64,000 bases of DNA from Pyxidicoccus parkwaysis (lineage in GTDB: Bacteria > Myxococcota > Myxococcia > Myxococcales > Myxococcaceae), in the NCBI RefSeq assembly GCF_017301735.1, contig NZ_CP071090.1, positions 10,282,001-10,346,000 on the forward strand, read 5' to 3'. The position numbers and the translations under genes were made by a program. Shown here piece by piece: positions 15,979 to 24,867 of this stretch (its first letter is position 1; each line of letters opens with the position of its first letter). The notes beneath the pieces were generated by a model, which worked only from the letters and a program-made list of their open reading frames with translations, was not told where the DNA came from and did not search any database.

Positions 15979-18687
15979 ATGTCCAACACCGTCGTCCACA
16001 AGAAGCGCCGCTGGCCCTATGTCCTCGGCGGCATTCTCGCGCTCCTCGTCATCGTCGTCGGCGTCGCCCTCTGGCGCCTCGACGCCATCCTCCTCAAGAC
16101 GGCCCGCGACCAGGCCGCCACCTACTCCCAGAAGCTCGGTCGCCCCATCCAAATCGGCGACATCTCCACCAAGCTCTTCCCCACCCTCGGCGCTGAAGTC
16201 GAGAACGTCACCGTCGGCCCCGCCGAGGGCGAGGAGCTCGCCCTCGCGCAGCTGGACTCCATCGACATCCGCGTCGCCGCCGGGCCCCTCATCTCCTCGA
16301 GCGGCAAGGACATCCAGGTGCGCAACGCCGAGGTGTCCGGCCTCACCGTCAACGTCGTCCGCTTCCCCGACGGCACCACCAACGTCCAGCGCCTCATGAA
16401 GCGCCTCGAGGAGCAGTCCCCCAAGGAGGAGGAGAAGCCCGAGGAGCCGAAGCAGCCCACCGACCTCTCCGGCGTCCACGTCGAGCGCGCCGCCCTCACC
16501 GACGGCACCATCCGCTTCGTGGACCGCTCGGCCGGCACCCAGGCCCGCGAGCTCGCCGTGAAGGACCTCGACATCGAGGTGAAGGACCTCCAGGCCGGCA
16601 AGCCGCTCGTCGTCGACCTCTCCGCCGCCGTCCTCGCCGACAAGCAGAACCTCAAGATGGCGCTCCACGCCGCGCCCCTGCCTCCCACCCTCATCCCCAC
16701 CCCCGAGCGCGTGACGCTCAAGGCCGAGCACATCGACCTCGCCCCCCTGGGCCCCTTCCTCCCGCCCGACGTCGGCCTCCAGGCCGGCACCGTGGACGCG
16801 GACTGGCAGGCGGACCTCGGCAGCGCCGTGCCCGGCGGCAAGGGCCCCACTCGCTTCGCTGGCGTCATCAAGGCGCTCGGCCTGCGCTTCTCGGGCGCCG
16901 AGGGCGGCAAGGCGCTCGACGTGGTGCTCGACACGGACGTCACCGGCGACGTGGCCGTGGGTGACCTCGCGCTCGACAAGCTCAACCTGGACGTCGGCCC
17001 CGCGAGCATCACCGGCAAGGGCCGCGTGAAGGGCCTGCTCACCGAGAAGCCCGCGGTGGAGGGCCTCGAGCTCGTCGGGAAGAACCTCGACCCGGCCGCC
17101 ATCGCCGAGTACTACCCGCCGCTGCGCAAGCAGCTCAAGGGCATGATTGCCGGCCCCATCGGCCTCGCGGTGAAGGGCAGCGGCACGCAGGACGCCCAGG
17201 CCATCAACATCGACGTGGACCTGACGCCCGTGCGGCTGCGCGTGCCGGACCAGCTCACCAAGGACTCGGGCGCGTCCATGAAGCTGACCGCGAGCCTCAC
17301 CGGCGCCGCGGCCAGTGGCGGCGCGCTGCGCTTCACCTCCAACGCGGACCTGGACGGCGTGGACCTCCGCCCCGGCCTGCTCGTGAACAAGGCCCCCGGC
17401 CAGCGCATGCGCGTCAACGCCGCCGGCACGTACAAGCCGAGCAAGAGCGGCTCCGGCATGACGGTGGAGATTCCCCAGCTCACCGCGAACGTGCTCGAGG
17501 ACACCGTGACGGGCAGCGCGTCCTACGCCACGGCCGGCACGGGCAAGAAGGCGACGACGACGTTCACCGCGGACCTCAAGAGCCCCAAGCTGGACGCGGA
17601 CGCACTGCTGATGAACGAGCAGGAGGTCATCGCCCGCAACGGTGGCGTGCCGCCGCCCGTGCCTCCGGAGGACCCGGCTCGCTTCAATGGCTACCGCGGT
17701 GAGATACGCTTCAACGTTGGAGCGCTGCGCTACACGAAGATGGACCTCTCCAACGTGACGGGCCTCGTGAAGATGACCGACGACCTCATCACCGTGGAGA
17801 AATTCTCCTCCGGCCTCTACGGCGGCCAGGTCGTCGCCGACGGGACGAGCATCCGCCTCGGCCCCGCGCCGGAGAAGCGCCCCTTCGATGCGAAGGTGAA
17901 GGTGCAGAACGTGGAGATGGCGGATGCCCTCACCCAGTTCACGCCGCAGAAAATCATGACGGGCAAGTTCAACGGCAACGTGGACGTGAAGGGCGTGGGC
18001 TACACGCCGGAGCGGCTCCAGGAGACGCTGCTCGGCGCCATCAACGGCAACATCCTGGGCGGCACGCTGCTGGGGAAGGACCTGGTGGCCGCGGTTTCCG
18101 AGCCGCTCGCCAAGGCGCTGCCCTTCGCGGCGAAGAGCCTCAAGAGCGGCGACGTGACGTCGCTCGGCGGAGACCTGCCCTTCGGCGTGGAAATCAAGAA
18201 CGGCGTGGCGCAGCTGGAGCGGCCGCTGTCGTGGACGCGGCCCGAGGCGGCGCTGAGCTTCAGCGGCGGCATCCGGCTGGATGGAACGCTGGACCTCACG
18301 GGCGGAATCTCGCTGACGCCGTCGACGGTGAAGACGCTGACGCTGGGCAAGGTGACGCCGCCGGAGAACATCCCCGTGGGCCTGAAGATAACGGGCAAGG
18401 CGTGGAAGCCCGAGGTGACGGGCGTGGACGTGAAGCCGGCCGCGACGACGATTGCGAAGCTGGCGGCCTCGTCGCTCGCGGGCAACCTGATTGGCGGCGA
18501 GCGCGGCAAGCAGGTGCAGTCCATCATCCAGGGCGGCCAGGAGCAGGCCCGCGCCGAGGCCGAGGCCAAGCAGAAGGAGCTGGAGGCGAAGGCCGCCGCC
18601 GAGAAGGCCCGCCTGGAGGCCGAGGCCAAGAAGAAGGCCGAGGACGAGGCGAAGAAGCGCCTGCGCGGCATCTTCGGCGGGAAGTAG
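15979..18687 (+). CDS. AsmA family envelope protein
   Basis: 902 residues. One N-terminal membrane anchor (about 13-32) is followed by the AsmA N-domain (LWRLDAILLKTARDQ, GRPIQIGDI, FPTLGAEVENV). Then comes a long repeating beta-rich region and the AsmA C-terminal type (MTGKFNGNVDVKG, LGAINGNILGGTLLGKDL). The end is an Ala/Glu/Lys coiled coil (about 850-890). AsmA-like proteins bridge inner and outer membranes and are linked to lipid transport or outer-membrane homeostasis. The exact cargo is not known. GGAGGAGG lies about 12 bases before the ATG. Confidence 0.88.
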   Translation: MSNTVVHKKRRWPYVLGGILALLVIVVGVALWRLDAILLKTARDQAATYSQKLGRPIQIGDISTKLFPTLGAEVENVTVGPAEGEELALAQLDSIDIRVAAGPLISSSGKDIQVRNAEVSGLTVNVVRFPDGTTNVQRLMKRLEEQSPKEEEKPEEPKQPTDLSGVHVERAALTDGTIRFVDRSAGTQARELAVKDLDIEVKDLQAGKPLVVDLSAAVLADKQNLKMALHAAPLPPTLIPTPERVTLKAEHIDLAPLGPFLPPDVGLQAGTVDADWQADLGSAVPGGKGPTRFAGVIKALGLRFSGAEGGKALDVVLDTDVTGDVAVGDLALDKLNLDVGPASITGKGRVKGLLTEKPAVEGLELVGKNLDPAAIAEYYPPLRKQLKGMIAGPIGLAVKGSGTQDAQAINIDVDLTPVRLRVPDQLTKDSGASMKLTASLTGAAASGGALRFTSNADLDGVDLRPGLLVNKAPGQRMRVNAAGTYKPSKSGSGMTVEIPQLTANVLEDTVTGSASYATAGTGKKATTTFTADLKSPKLDADALLMNEQEVIARNGGVPPPVPPEDPARFNGYRGEIRFNVGALRYTKMDLSNVTGLVKMTDDLITVEKFSSGLYGGQVVADGTSIRLGPAPEKRPFDAKVKVQNVEMADALTQFTPQKIMTGKFNGNVDVKGVGYTPERLQETLLGAINGNILGGTLLGKDLVAAVSEPLAKALPFAAKSLKSGDVTSLGGDLPFGVEIKNGVAQLERPLSWTRPEAALSFSGGIRLDGTLDLTGGISLTPSTVKTLTLGKVTPPENIPVGLKITGKAWKPEVTGVDVKPAATTIAKLAASSLAGNLIGGERGKQVQSIIQGGQEQARAEAEAKQKELEAKAAAEKARLEAEAKKKAEDEAKKRLRGIFGGK

Positions 18688-18746
18688 TCCGTGTGCTCGA
18701 CGCCGGAGCGGACCGCATCCTCGCGGCCGCTCCGGTGCGCGGTGGC

Positions 18747-20849
18747 TCAGTGGCGGGTGCCGCCGTCCGCCCTGCCCGGCCGGGGCTGTGAGTCGATGAA
18801 CGTGCCCACGTCCCAGGCCTCCTGCACCGTCAGCAACCCGCCCGCGCCCAGCGGCATGTTCGCGTGGACGAACGGCGCGGACATGCTCGGGTTCCCCATT
18901 CCCGCCTGCGCGTTGAACGAGTCCGGTCCCCACAGCGCCGGCCGGAAGTACGTGCCGTCCGGGTAGCGCCCCTGCCCATCCTTCCCGTGGCACACGGCGC
19001 ACTTCTGCTGGAACACGGCGCGCCCCCGGCTCGCGTCTCCAGTGAGCGTCGGAATCGCCGGGTAGCCGCGCGGCGGCGTCTGCTTCCCGTGCCGCTCCGC
19101 CCACTGCTCGTCCAGCCAGCTCATGTACGTGAGCAGTGATTGCATGTCCGCGTTGCTGTCGCAGCTCCCAACGCCGCCGTCGCCGGGCGTGCACAGCGGC
19201 GCTCCATTCTCACTGTGCTCGAAGCACGAGTTGATGCGCGCCTGGAGCGCCGGCCCTCCGTCGTAGGCCTGATGCATGCCCACCCACCATGCGGCGTCCG
19301 GGTCTCTCCCTTCACTCAGGTGGCAGCTCGCGCAGTGCAGCTTCGCGCGGGTGTATTGCGGCAACAGTTCGTACGTCCTCGCCGCGATGGCCTGCCCTCG
19401 CAACACCAGGGGCCAGTGCTCGCGGTCCCACTCCGTCAGGGGCGACTCCGGAGGCGGGAGCGTCGTCGAGGCGTCCGGCTTCGGCCACGCGTTGTTCAGC
19501 GAGAAGGTGAAGTCCGAGGAGATGAACGCGTCCTGCTTCAGCGTCCGCGCCGTGGAGTGACAGCCGATGCAGGTGGACGTCTCCTGCACGAAGGTCTCCA
19601 TCGTCGTGTTCGCCAGCACGGGCCGCGACACGCCGAACACCGTCGTCGGCTGCGGCGCCGCGTAGGCCGAGGCCACCGGCACCTGCGTGTCCACCAATTC
19701 GTAGTGCTGGAGCACGGAGCCCGCATCCGCGAGCGCCGCCACGAGGTCCGCGTTCAGCCGTACGACGTCGTCCCTGAACGCAGTGCCTCCGTCGCAGTCC
19801 GACGGAGTCGCAGGAATCGGCGTCACCCGGACCACCTGCGTGGGCACTCCGGACCGCGTCTGCTGATTCACCGCGCAGTCCCTGCACGTCGGGTCGAAGA
19901 AGGAGGCGGGCTGGCCATCGGACTCGCGCACGTTGGCGCGCTGCTCGAAGGTGGACCACACCCACGCGGGCGCGCTGGGCGTCTTCTGCGTGACGTGGAA
20001 GCCCACGAGCCCCATCTGCTGCGTATGGCACTCCGTCGGCTGTCCTCCATCCGCGCCGTCGCAGACGCACGCCTGCGCCGTGTAGAAGTACGGCGCCTCC
20101 TTCGCGTCCACCGGACGCCACGCGGCCTTCACGAGGATGCCGCCATTCGGGAAGGCCACCAGCGTCGCGTCCACCTGCCGCCGCCCGTCGTAGAGGCCGT
20201 TGTCCAGGATGTGCTCGAACATGGGCCGGTTCATCCGAATCTCGTAGCGCACGAGGTGCCGGTGCTGGTCCGTGAGCGTCGCGGGCAGGCTGCCATTCGA
20301 CGCCGCGGCCTGGAGGACGCTGTCCGTCACGTCGTCAATCTTCTCGTCGCGCGTCAGCAACTTCGTCGCGCTCGAACCGCACGCCGAGGGCAGCGGCTGC
20401 GTGTCATTCCATCCAGGCGGGCGGCGGCCGTCGGGCAGATAGACTTCGTACGTTTCCTTCCACGTCTCCCAGACTCGCGGACCCTGCGCGCTCAGCGACT
20501 GGCTCCAGTCCGGCACGCCTCGCTCCGTGGGGCTCGCGGGCCAGTTGAGCGCGATGAACTCCTGCCAGGAGAAGAGGTCCGCTGCTCGCTGGACGGTGGA
20601 GGCCAGCGCCTGCTGCACGCCGCCCTGCAGGTCGGAGGGCAGGTAGCAGGACACCTGCGGCGGTGTCAGCGGCGCGCACGAATTGCCGGTCAGCGCAACG
20701 CCTGCATCCGGGTTCCAGCAGACAGCGGACGGGCGGACGGGCGCGGTGTCTCGCGGACGCTCGGCGGGCGTGTTGCGCAGGCACGCGGCCGCGGCGCACA
20801 GCACGGCCACGGTGGCCAGGATGGAAAGTCCTCGGTGGTTCCCCGACAT
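18747..20849 (-). CDS. TsdA-like cytochrome c lipoprotein with long N-terminal extension
   Basis: 700 residues from the ATG at 20849 (GGGAGG upstream), opening a lipoprotein signal (CAAAAC). There are three haem-c sites: CIGCH (about 427), CASCH (about 506) and CAVCH (about 617). The last 220 residues match the diheme TsdA pattern: CASCHLSEGR, INSCFEHSENG, MQSLLTYMSWL, LWGPDSFNAQAGMG and EAWDVGTFIDSQPRP. TsdA interconverts thiosulfate and tetrathionate. The first 430 residues, ending in the CIGCH site, are an extra part not found in ordinary TsdA. It is divergent from sqr and heads a sulfur-gene cluster. Thiosulfate as substrate is an inference. Confidence 0.83.
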   Translation of the reverse strand: MSGNHRGLSILATVAVLCAAAACLRNTPAERPRDTAPVRPSAVCWNPDAGVALTGNSCAPLTPPQVSCYLPSDLQGGVQQALASTVQRAADLFSWQEFIALNWPASPTERGVPDWSQSLSAQGPRVWETWKETYEVYLPDGRRPPGWNDTQPLPSACGSSATKLLTRDEKIDDVTDSVLQAAASNGSLPATLTDQHRHLVRYEIRMNRPMFEHILDNGLYDGRRQVDATLVAFPNGGILVKAAWRPVDAKEAPYFYTAQACVCDGADGGQPTECHTQQMGLVGFHVTQKTPSAPAWVWSTFEQRANVRESDGQPASFFDPTCRDCAVNQQTRSGVPTQVVRVTPIPATPSDCDGGTAFRDDVVRLNADLVAALADAGSVLQHYELVDTQVPVASAYAAPQPTTVFGVSRPVLANTTMETFVQETSTCIGCHSTARTLKQDAFISSDFTFSLNNAWPKPDASTTLPPPESPLTEWDREHWPLVLRGQAIAARTYELLPQYTRAKLHCASCHLSEGRDPDAAWWVGMHQAYDGGPALQARINSCFEHSENGAPLCTPGDGGVGSCDSNADMQSLLTYMSWLDEQWAERHGKQTPPRGYPAIPTLTGDASRGRAVFQQKCAVCHGKDGQGRYPDGTYFRPALWGPDSFNAQAGMGNPSMSAPFVHANMPLGAGGLLTVQEAWDVGTFIDSQPRPGRADGGTRH

Positions 20850-20954
20850 CGGCCCTCCCTGCCGCGCATGGCTCCGGCCTCGCGCGGTGTTGATGGGGAC
20901 AGTAGCCGAAACGCCCACCCGCCCCCGCCTGCTTCACCCTCGAGGCGGCCGGGC

Positions 20955-20990
20955 GTTTCTGAAACACCGTGAAACACTCGTGCAACACCG
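20955..20990. promoter_or_regulatory. Repeated motif upstream of sqr, likely activator-binding sites
   Basis: Three tandem copies of TGAAACACCG or close variants begin at 20960, 20970 and 20981, about one helix turn apart. The first is preceded by GTTTC, making a small palindrome. A fourth, inverted copy (CGTGTTTCACG) lies at 21059-21069. The same motif, inverted, occurs three times at 23713-23747, upstream of the second sigma-54 promoter. This is the pattern expected for the binding sites of the sigma-54 activator encoded between them. Confidence 0.65.
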
Positions 20991-21031
20991 TGTCCACCCG
21001 TACACTCGGCGCCTGCCCCTGGGGACGAGTG

Positions 21032-21047
21032 TGGCACGCACCCTGCT
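21032..21047 (+). promoter_or_regulatory. Sigma-54 promoter of sqr
   Basis: TGGCACGCACCCTGCT has the -24 GG and -12 GC exactly 10 bases apart and differs from TGGCACG-N4-TTGCW only in the first base of the -12 box. Transcription would start near 21058, giving a leader of about 31 bases before the sqr ATG, which leaves room for the GAAGGA ribosome site. Confidence 0.8.
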
Positions 21048-21088
21048 AGGGCCTCCTCCGTGTTTCACGTTTCTCGAAGGAACCCCTC

Positions 21089-22351
21089 ATGAACACGAGC
21101 GAGAACCCAGGCTGCAAGGACCCGGTGACGACGCCCATGTCCGGCGTCGCCTCCCAGGATGAGCGCCATCGCGTGCTCATCATCGGCGGAGGGACGGCGG
21201 GCATCGCCGTGGCCGCCCGGCTCGCCCGCGCGGGGCAGAAGGGCGTCGCCATCCTGGAGCCCTCCAAGCACCACTACTACCAGCCGCTCTGGACGCTGGT
21301 GGGCGCGGGCGAGGCGCGCGTCGAGGACACCGTGCGCGACGAGGCGAGCCTCATCCCGCGTGGCGTGAAGTGGATTCAAGACGCCGCCGAGGAAGTAGAC
21401 CCCGTGCGCCAGGAGGTCCGCACGCGAGGCGGCCTGCGCATCGGCTACGACTTCCTCGTCGTCGCGCCCGGTATCCAGCTCGACTGGGACAAGGTGGCCG
21501 GCCTGCGCGAGGCGCTGGAGACGGAGCACGTCAGCAGCAACTACGACGTGCGGCTCGCGCCGAAGACGTGGCAAATCATCCAGCGCTTCCAGGGAGGCAC
21601 CGCCCTCTTCACCCACCCGTCCACGCCAGTGAAGTGCGCCGGGGCGCCGCAGAAAATCATGTACCTGGCCGCGGACCACTTCCGCCGCACCGGCCTCACC
21701 GAGCGCACGCAGGCCATCTTCGGCTCGGGCGCCAAGGCCATCTTCGGCGTGAAGCCCTTCGCCAACGTCCTGGAGGGCGTGGTGAAGCGCTACGGCATCG
21801 ACGCGCGCTTCGAGCACAACCTCGTCGCGGTGGACGGCGCGAAGCGCGAGGCCACCTTCGAGAACGCGAAGAAGGAGCGAGTCACCATCACCTACGACTT
21901 GCTCCACGTCACGCCGCCGCAGAGCGCGCCGGACTTCATCAAGCGCAGTCCGCTCGCCTGGCGCGAGGGCCCGTGCACCGGCTGGGTGAAGGCGGACAAG
22001 CACACGCTCCAGCACCCGGACTTCCCCAACGTCTTCGCGCTGGGCGACGCGGCGGACCTGCCCACCAGCCGCACCGGCGCCGCCATCCGCAAGCAGGCCC
22101 CCGTGCTGGTGGACAACCTCCAGGCCGTCATGGCCGGACGCCCGCTGCCCGGACGCTACGACGGCTACGCGTCCTGCCCGCTCACCACCGGGTACGGGAA
22201 GCTGCTGCTCGCCGAGTTCGACTACGACGGCAAGCCCACGCCGAGCTTCCCCCTCATCAACACGATGCAGGAGCGGCGAGACATGTGGCTGATGAAGAAG
22301 TACGGCCTGCCGCGCATGTACTGGTCGCTGATGATGCGCGGGCTCGCCTGA
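21089..22351 (+). CDS. sqr: Type II sulfide:quinone oxidoreductase
   Basis: 420 residues, the usual length. An FAD-binding Rossmann motif (VLIIGGGTAGIAVAARLARAG) starts near residue 29 and the second dinucleotide motif ends in VFALGDAADLPTSRTGAA. The redox-active cysteines sit at about 183 (PVKCAGAPQKIMYLA) and 363 (ASCPLTTGYGK), the spacing of the mitochondrial-type (type II) enzyme. This flavoprotein oxidises sulfide to the sulfane-sulfur level, passes electrons to quinone, and hands the sulfur to a thiol acceptor. The neighbouring dioxygenase and rhodanese act on that product. A sigma-54 promoter precedes it. Confidence 0.93.
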   Translation: MNTSENPGCKDPVTTPMSGVASQDERHRVLIIGGGTAGIAVAARLARAGQKGVAILEPSKHHYYQPLWTLVGAGEARVEDTVRDEASLIPRGVKWIQDAAEEVDPVRQEVRTRGGLRIGYDFLVVAPGIQLDWDKVAGLREALETEHVSSNYDVRLAPKTWQIIQRFQGGTALFTHPSTPVKCAGAPQKIMYLAADHFRRTGLTERTQAIFGSGAKAIFGVKPFANVLEGVVKRYGIDARFEHNLVAVDGAKREATFENAKKERVTITYDLLHVTPPQSAPDFIKRSPLAWREGPCTGWVKADKHTLQHPDFPNVFALGDAADLPTSRTGAAIRKQAPVLVDNLQAVMAGRPLPGRYDGYASCPLTTGYGKLLLAEFDYDGKPTPSFPLINTMQERRDMWLMKKYGLPRMYWSLMMRGLA

Positions 22352-22368
22352 GGGCGTGCCATGCTTCG

Positions 22369-22403
22369 CGTGGCCGGGATGAACCTGTCCCGTCCCGGCC
22401 ACG
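22369..22403 (+). terminator. Hairpin between sqr and the activator gene
   Basis: An 11-bp perfect stem (CGTGGCCGGGA with TCCCGGCCACG) with a 13-base loop lies 18 bases after the sqr stop and ends 3 bases before the activator ATG. It lacks a T tract. It may reduce read-through or mask the activator's ribosome site. Confidence 0.5.
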
Positions 22404-22406
22404 ACG

Positions 22407-23711
22407 ATGCCCCACTCCCGCCCTCCCTCCACGTCCCGACTCGTGCTGCCCGCCCTGGACGCGCTCGCGGGCCCCGTGCTCCTCGTCGACAACCGGAGGC
22501 AGGTGGCCGCCCTCACTCCCGCGCTGGAATCGCAGCTCGGCGGCACCGTGCGCGCGGGCACGCCGTTGGTGGAGGTGCTCGCGCCTCACGGCGGTGTCGA
22601 GCGGTTGGACTCGCTGCTGACGGAAGGGCGCGAGACCGCCGCACGGCTGCGTGCGGGAGGACGGGTGCACGCGGTGCGGGTGCGCTCCGTGGCGCTGTCA
22701 GAGGGGACGCGGACGCTCGGCTGGGCGCTGCTCGTGACGTTGGATTCAACGCGAGACGCGACCGGCGCGGAGCTGTTCCACGGACTGTGGACGCAGGACC
22801 CCGAGCTGCGCCGCATCTTCCGCATCGTGGAGAAGGTGGCCCGCACCGAGTCGAGCGTCCTGGTGCGCGGCGAGTCGGGCACGGGCAAGGAGCTCATCGC
22901 CCACGCGCTGCATGCGCTGTCGCCTCGAAGCAAGGGACCGTTTCGCGCCATCAACTGCGCGGCGCTCCCGCCCACGCTGCTGGAGAGCGAGCTGTTCGGC
23001 CACGTGCGCGGCGCCTTCACCGGCGCGGTGCGCGACAGTCCGGGCCACTTCCGGCTGGCGAACAAGGGCTCGCTGTTCCTCGACGAGGTGGCGGAGATGC
23101 CGCTGGACCTCCAGGCGAAGATGCTGCGCGTGCTGGAGACGCGCACCGTCATCCCCGTGGGCGGCCGCGAGCCCGTGCCCGTGGACGTGCGCATCATCGC
23201 CGCCACCCACCGGGCGCTCCGGCGCGAGGTAGAGGCGGGACGGTTCCGCGCGGACCTGATGTACCGGCTGCGCGTGGTGCCCGTCTTCCTGCCGTCACTG
23301 CGCGAGCGTCCGGGAGACATCCTCCCGCTGGCCATGCGCTTCCTGGATGAGCTGCACCAGCGCGGCACGCGGCGGGTGGAGCGCTTCTCGCCCGGGGCGC
23401 GGCGCCTGCTCGAGGCGCATACGTGGCCGGGGAACGTCCGCGAGCTGCGCAACGTGATGGAGTACGCGTACGTCATCGGCGAGGGACCCGTGGTGCGCGA
23501 GGCTGATTTGCCGCCCGAGTTCTCCGAGCCGCGCGCCCGTGCGCCTGTCGCCGTCGGCTCCGTGAGCCCGGAGGTCTCGCTGGACCCGGAGCGGGTGCGT
23601 GAAGCGCTCGCCCGGGCGGGAGGCAACCGCTCCGAGGCCGCGCGCCTGCTCGGCATCAGCCGCGTCACGCTGTGGCGGCGGCTGCGGGACATGGGTGAGG
23701 CCGGCGGCTGA
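22407..23711 (+). CDS. Sigma-54-dependent activator with PAS-like input domain
   Basis: 434 residues. The N-terminal 125 residues look like a PAS sensor (GPVLLVDNRRQVAALTP). A complete AAA+ domain follows (about 130-365): Walker A GESGTGKE, the sigma-54 contact loop GAFTGA, Walker B LFLDEV and the arginine-finger region. A Fis-type HTH ends the protein (NRSEAARLLGISRVTLWRRL). There is no receiver domain, so it probably senses a ligand directly; sulfide or persulfide is a natural guess. It lies between two sigma-54 promoters that drive sulfur genes. Confidence 0.92.
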   Translation: MPHSRPPSTSRLVLPALDALAGPVLLVDNRRQVAALTPALESQLGGTVRAGTPLVEVLAPHGGVERLDSLLTEGRETAARLRAGGRVHAVRVRSVALSEGTRTLGWALLVTLDSTRDATGAELFHGLWTQDPELRRIFRIVEKVARTESSVLVRGESGTGKELIAHALHALSPRSKGPFRAINCAALPPTLLESELFGHVRGAFTGAVRDSPGHFRLANKGSLFLDEVAEMPLDLQAKMLRVLETRTVIPVGGREPVPVDVRIIAATHRALRREVEAGRFRADLMYRLRVVPVFLPSLRERPGDILPLAMRFLDELHQRGTRRVERFSPGARRLLEAHTWPGNVRELRNVMEYAYVIGEGPVVREADLPPEFSEPRARAPVAVGSVSPEVSLDPERVREALARAGGNRSEAARLLGISRVTLWRRLRDMGEAGG

Positions 23712-23712
23712 G

Positions 23713-23747
23713 GTGCTGTTTCAACCGGTGTTTCACACCGTTTCACC
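23713..23747. promoter_or_regulatory. Inverted copies of the sqr upstream motif
   Basis: Three GTTTCA cores begin at 23718, 23730 and 23740. The middle one (CGGTGTTTCA, 23726-23735) is the exact reverse complement of the TGAAACACCG copies upstream of sqr. It lies about 150 bp before the second sigma-54 promoter, a normal enhancer distance. Confidence 0.65.
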
Positions 23748-23893
23748 TGTCGCCATGCACGGGCCTGGGTGATAGGCCGCCACGCGCCTCGGAACAAAGA
23801 CCTCCGAGGCGCCCACCTCCCTCGGGACGGAGGCCTTGTGCGGCCTGTGATGGAAGACCGCCCTCGCGTCCAGTCTCGGGCCTGACCGGTGTC

Positions 23894-23909
23894 TGGCACG
23901 GTGCTGGCA
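23894..23909 (+). promoter_or_regulatory. Sigma-54 promoter of the persulfide dioxygenase operon
   Basis: TGGCACGGTGCTGGCA keeps GG and GC 10 bases apart and differs from the consensus at one -12 position. The start of transcription would be near 23920, about 28 bases before the ATG at 23948. This makes the GTG at 23918 too early to be the start codon. Confidence 0.8.
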
Positions 23910-23947
23910 TTGTTCCGGTGGGCGACAACCCGCGCATGAGGTGGACC

Positions 23948-24646
23948 ATGCTGTTCCGGCAGCTCTTCGACGCCGAGACCTCGACCTATACGTACCTGCT
24001 CGCGGATGAGACCACGCGAGAGGCGGCGCTCATCGACCCGGTGCTGGAGCAGGTGGAGCGAGACTCGAAGCTCCTGGAGGAGCTGGGGCTGAAGCTCGTC
24101 CTCGTGCTGGAGACGCACGTGCACGCGGACCACGTCACCGGCGCGGGCATGCTGCGCGAGCGGACGGGTGCCACGGTGGCGGCCTCTCCCCGGGGCGCGC
24201 CATGTGTGAATCGGAAGGTGGCCCATGGGGACGTGCTTCGCCTGGGCCGCCTCGAGGTGAAGGTGCTGGAGACGCCGGGCCACACCGACGACAGCCTCAG
24301 CTACCTGTGCGAAGGCCGCCTCTTCACCGGCGACACGCTCCTCATCCGAGCCACCGGGCGCACCGACTTCCAGAATGGCGACGCGGGCCAGCTCTACGAC
24401 TCCATCACCGGCCGCCTCTTCACGCTCCCGGACGACACCGTGGTGTACCCGGGCCACGACTACGCGGGCCACGCCCTGTCCACCATCGGCGAGGAGAAGC
24501 GCCACAACCCGCGCCTCGCGGGCAGGACACGGGAGGACTTCGTCACCTTCATGAAGAGCCGTCAGCTTCCGCCGCCAAAGAAGCTGGACGTGGCCGTGCC
24601 CGCCAATCGTGCGTGCGGCGTCATCGCGCCCCAACCGCAGGCCTGA
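23948..24646 (+). CDS. ETHE1-like persulfide dioxygenase (metallo-beta-lactamase fold)
   Basis: 232 residues. The start at 23948 is set by AGGTGG and by the typical opening MLFRQLFDAETSTYTYLLAD. The metal motif THVHADH and the later ETPGHTDDSLSY and VYPGHDYAG segments give the mononuclear iron site of ETHE1-type enzymes, which oxidise glutathione persulfide to sulfite. ATGRTDFQNGDAGQLYDSI is a family signature. The enzyme fits directly after the quinone reductase in sulfide oxidation. The rhodanese and exporter follow on the same strand. Confidence 0.9.
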   Translation: MLFRQLFDAETSTYTYLLADETTREAALIDPVLEQVERDSKLLEELGLKLVLVLETHVHADHVTGAGMLRERTGATVAASPRGAPCVNRKVAHGDVLRLGRLEVKVLETPGHTDDSLSYLCEGRLFTGDTLLIRATGRTDFQNGDAGQLYDSITGRLFTLPDDTVVYPGHDYAGHALSTIGEEKRHNPRLAGRTREDFVTFMKSRQLPPPKKLDVAVPANRACGVIAPQPQA

Positions 24647-24867
24647 GCCCTCGCGCACCGAGGAGGCAAACAGCGACACGAGGACGTGAATCCCGCTCGC
24701 GTCCTTCCGGCTCTCACCTGCGAACCCCGGAACTGAATCACAAGCCTCCTTCGCGGCACCTGCCTCGAAGAGGGCGACACAACTCCAGGCCCAGCTCCAT
24801 CCACTCCGGAATGGGCCGCTCCCCCATGCTCATGCCCCTTCTCGGGGACGCGAGACGGAACCCTCTC

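Noticed and set aside
15826..19194. 1,122-codon minus-strand open frame opposite the AsmA gene
   Set aside because: Antisense shadow; the plus strand encodes a clear AsmA protein with membrane anchor and ribosome site.
23918..23947. GTG at 23918 as the start of the persulfide dioxygenase
   Set aside because: It lies at or before the predicted sigma-54 transcription start, and the ATG at 23948 has a good ribosome site and the family N-terminus.
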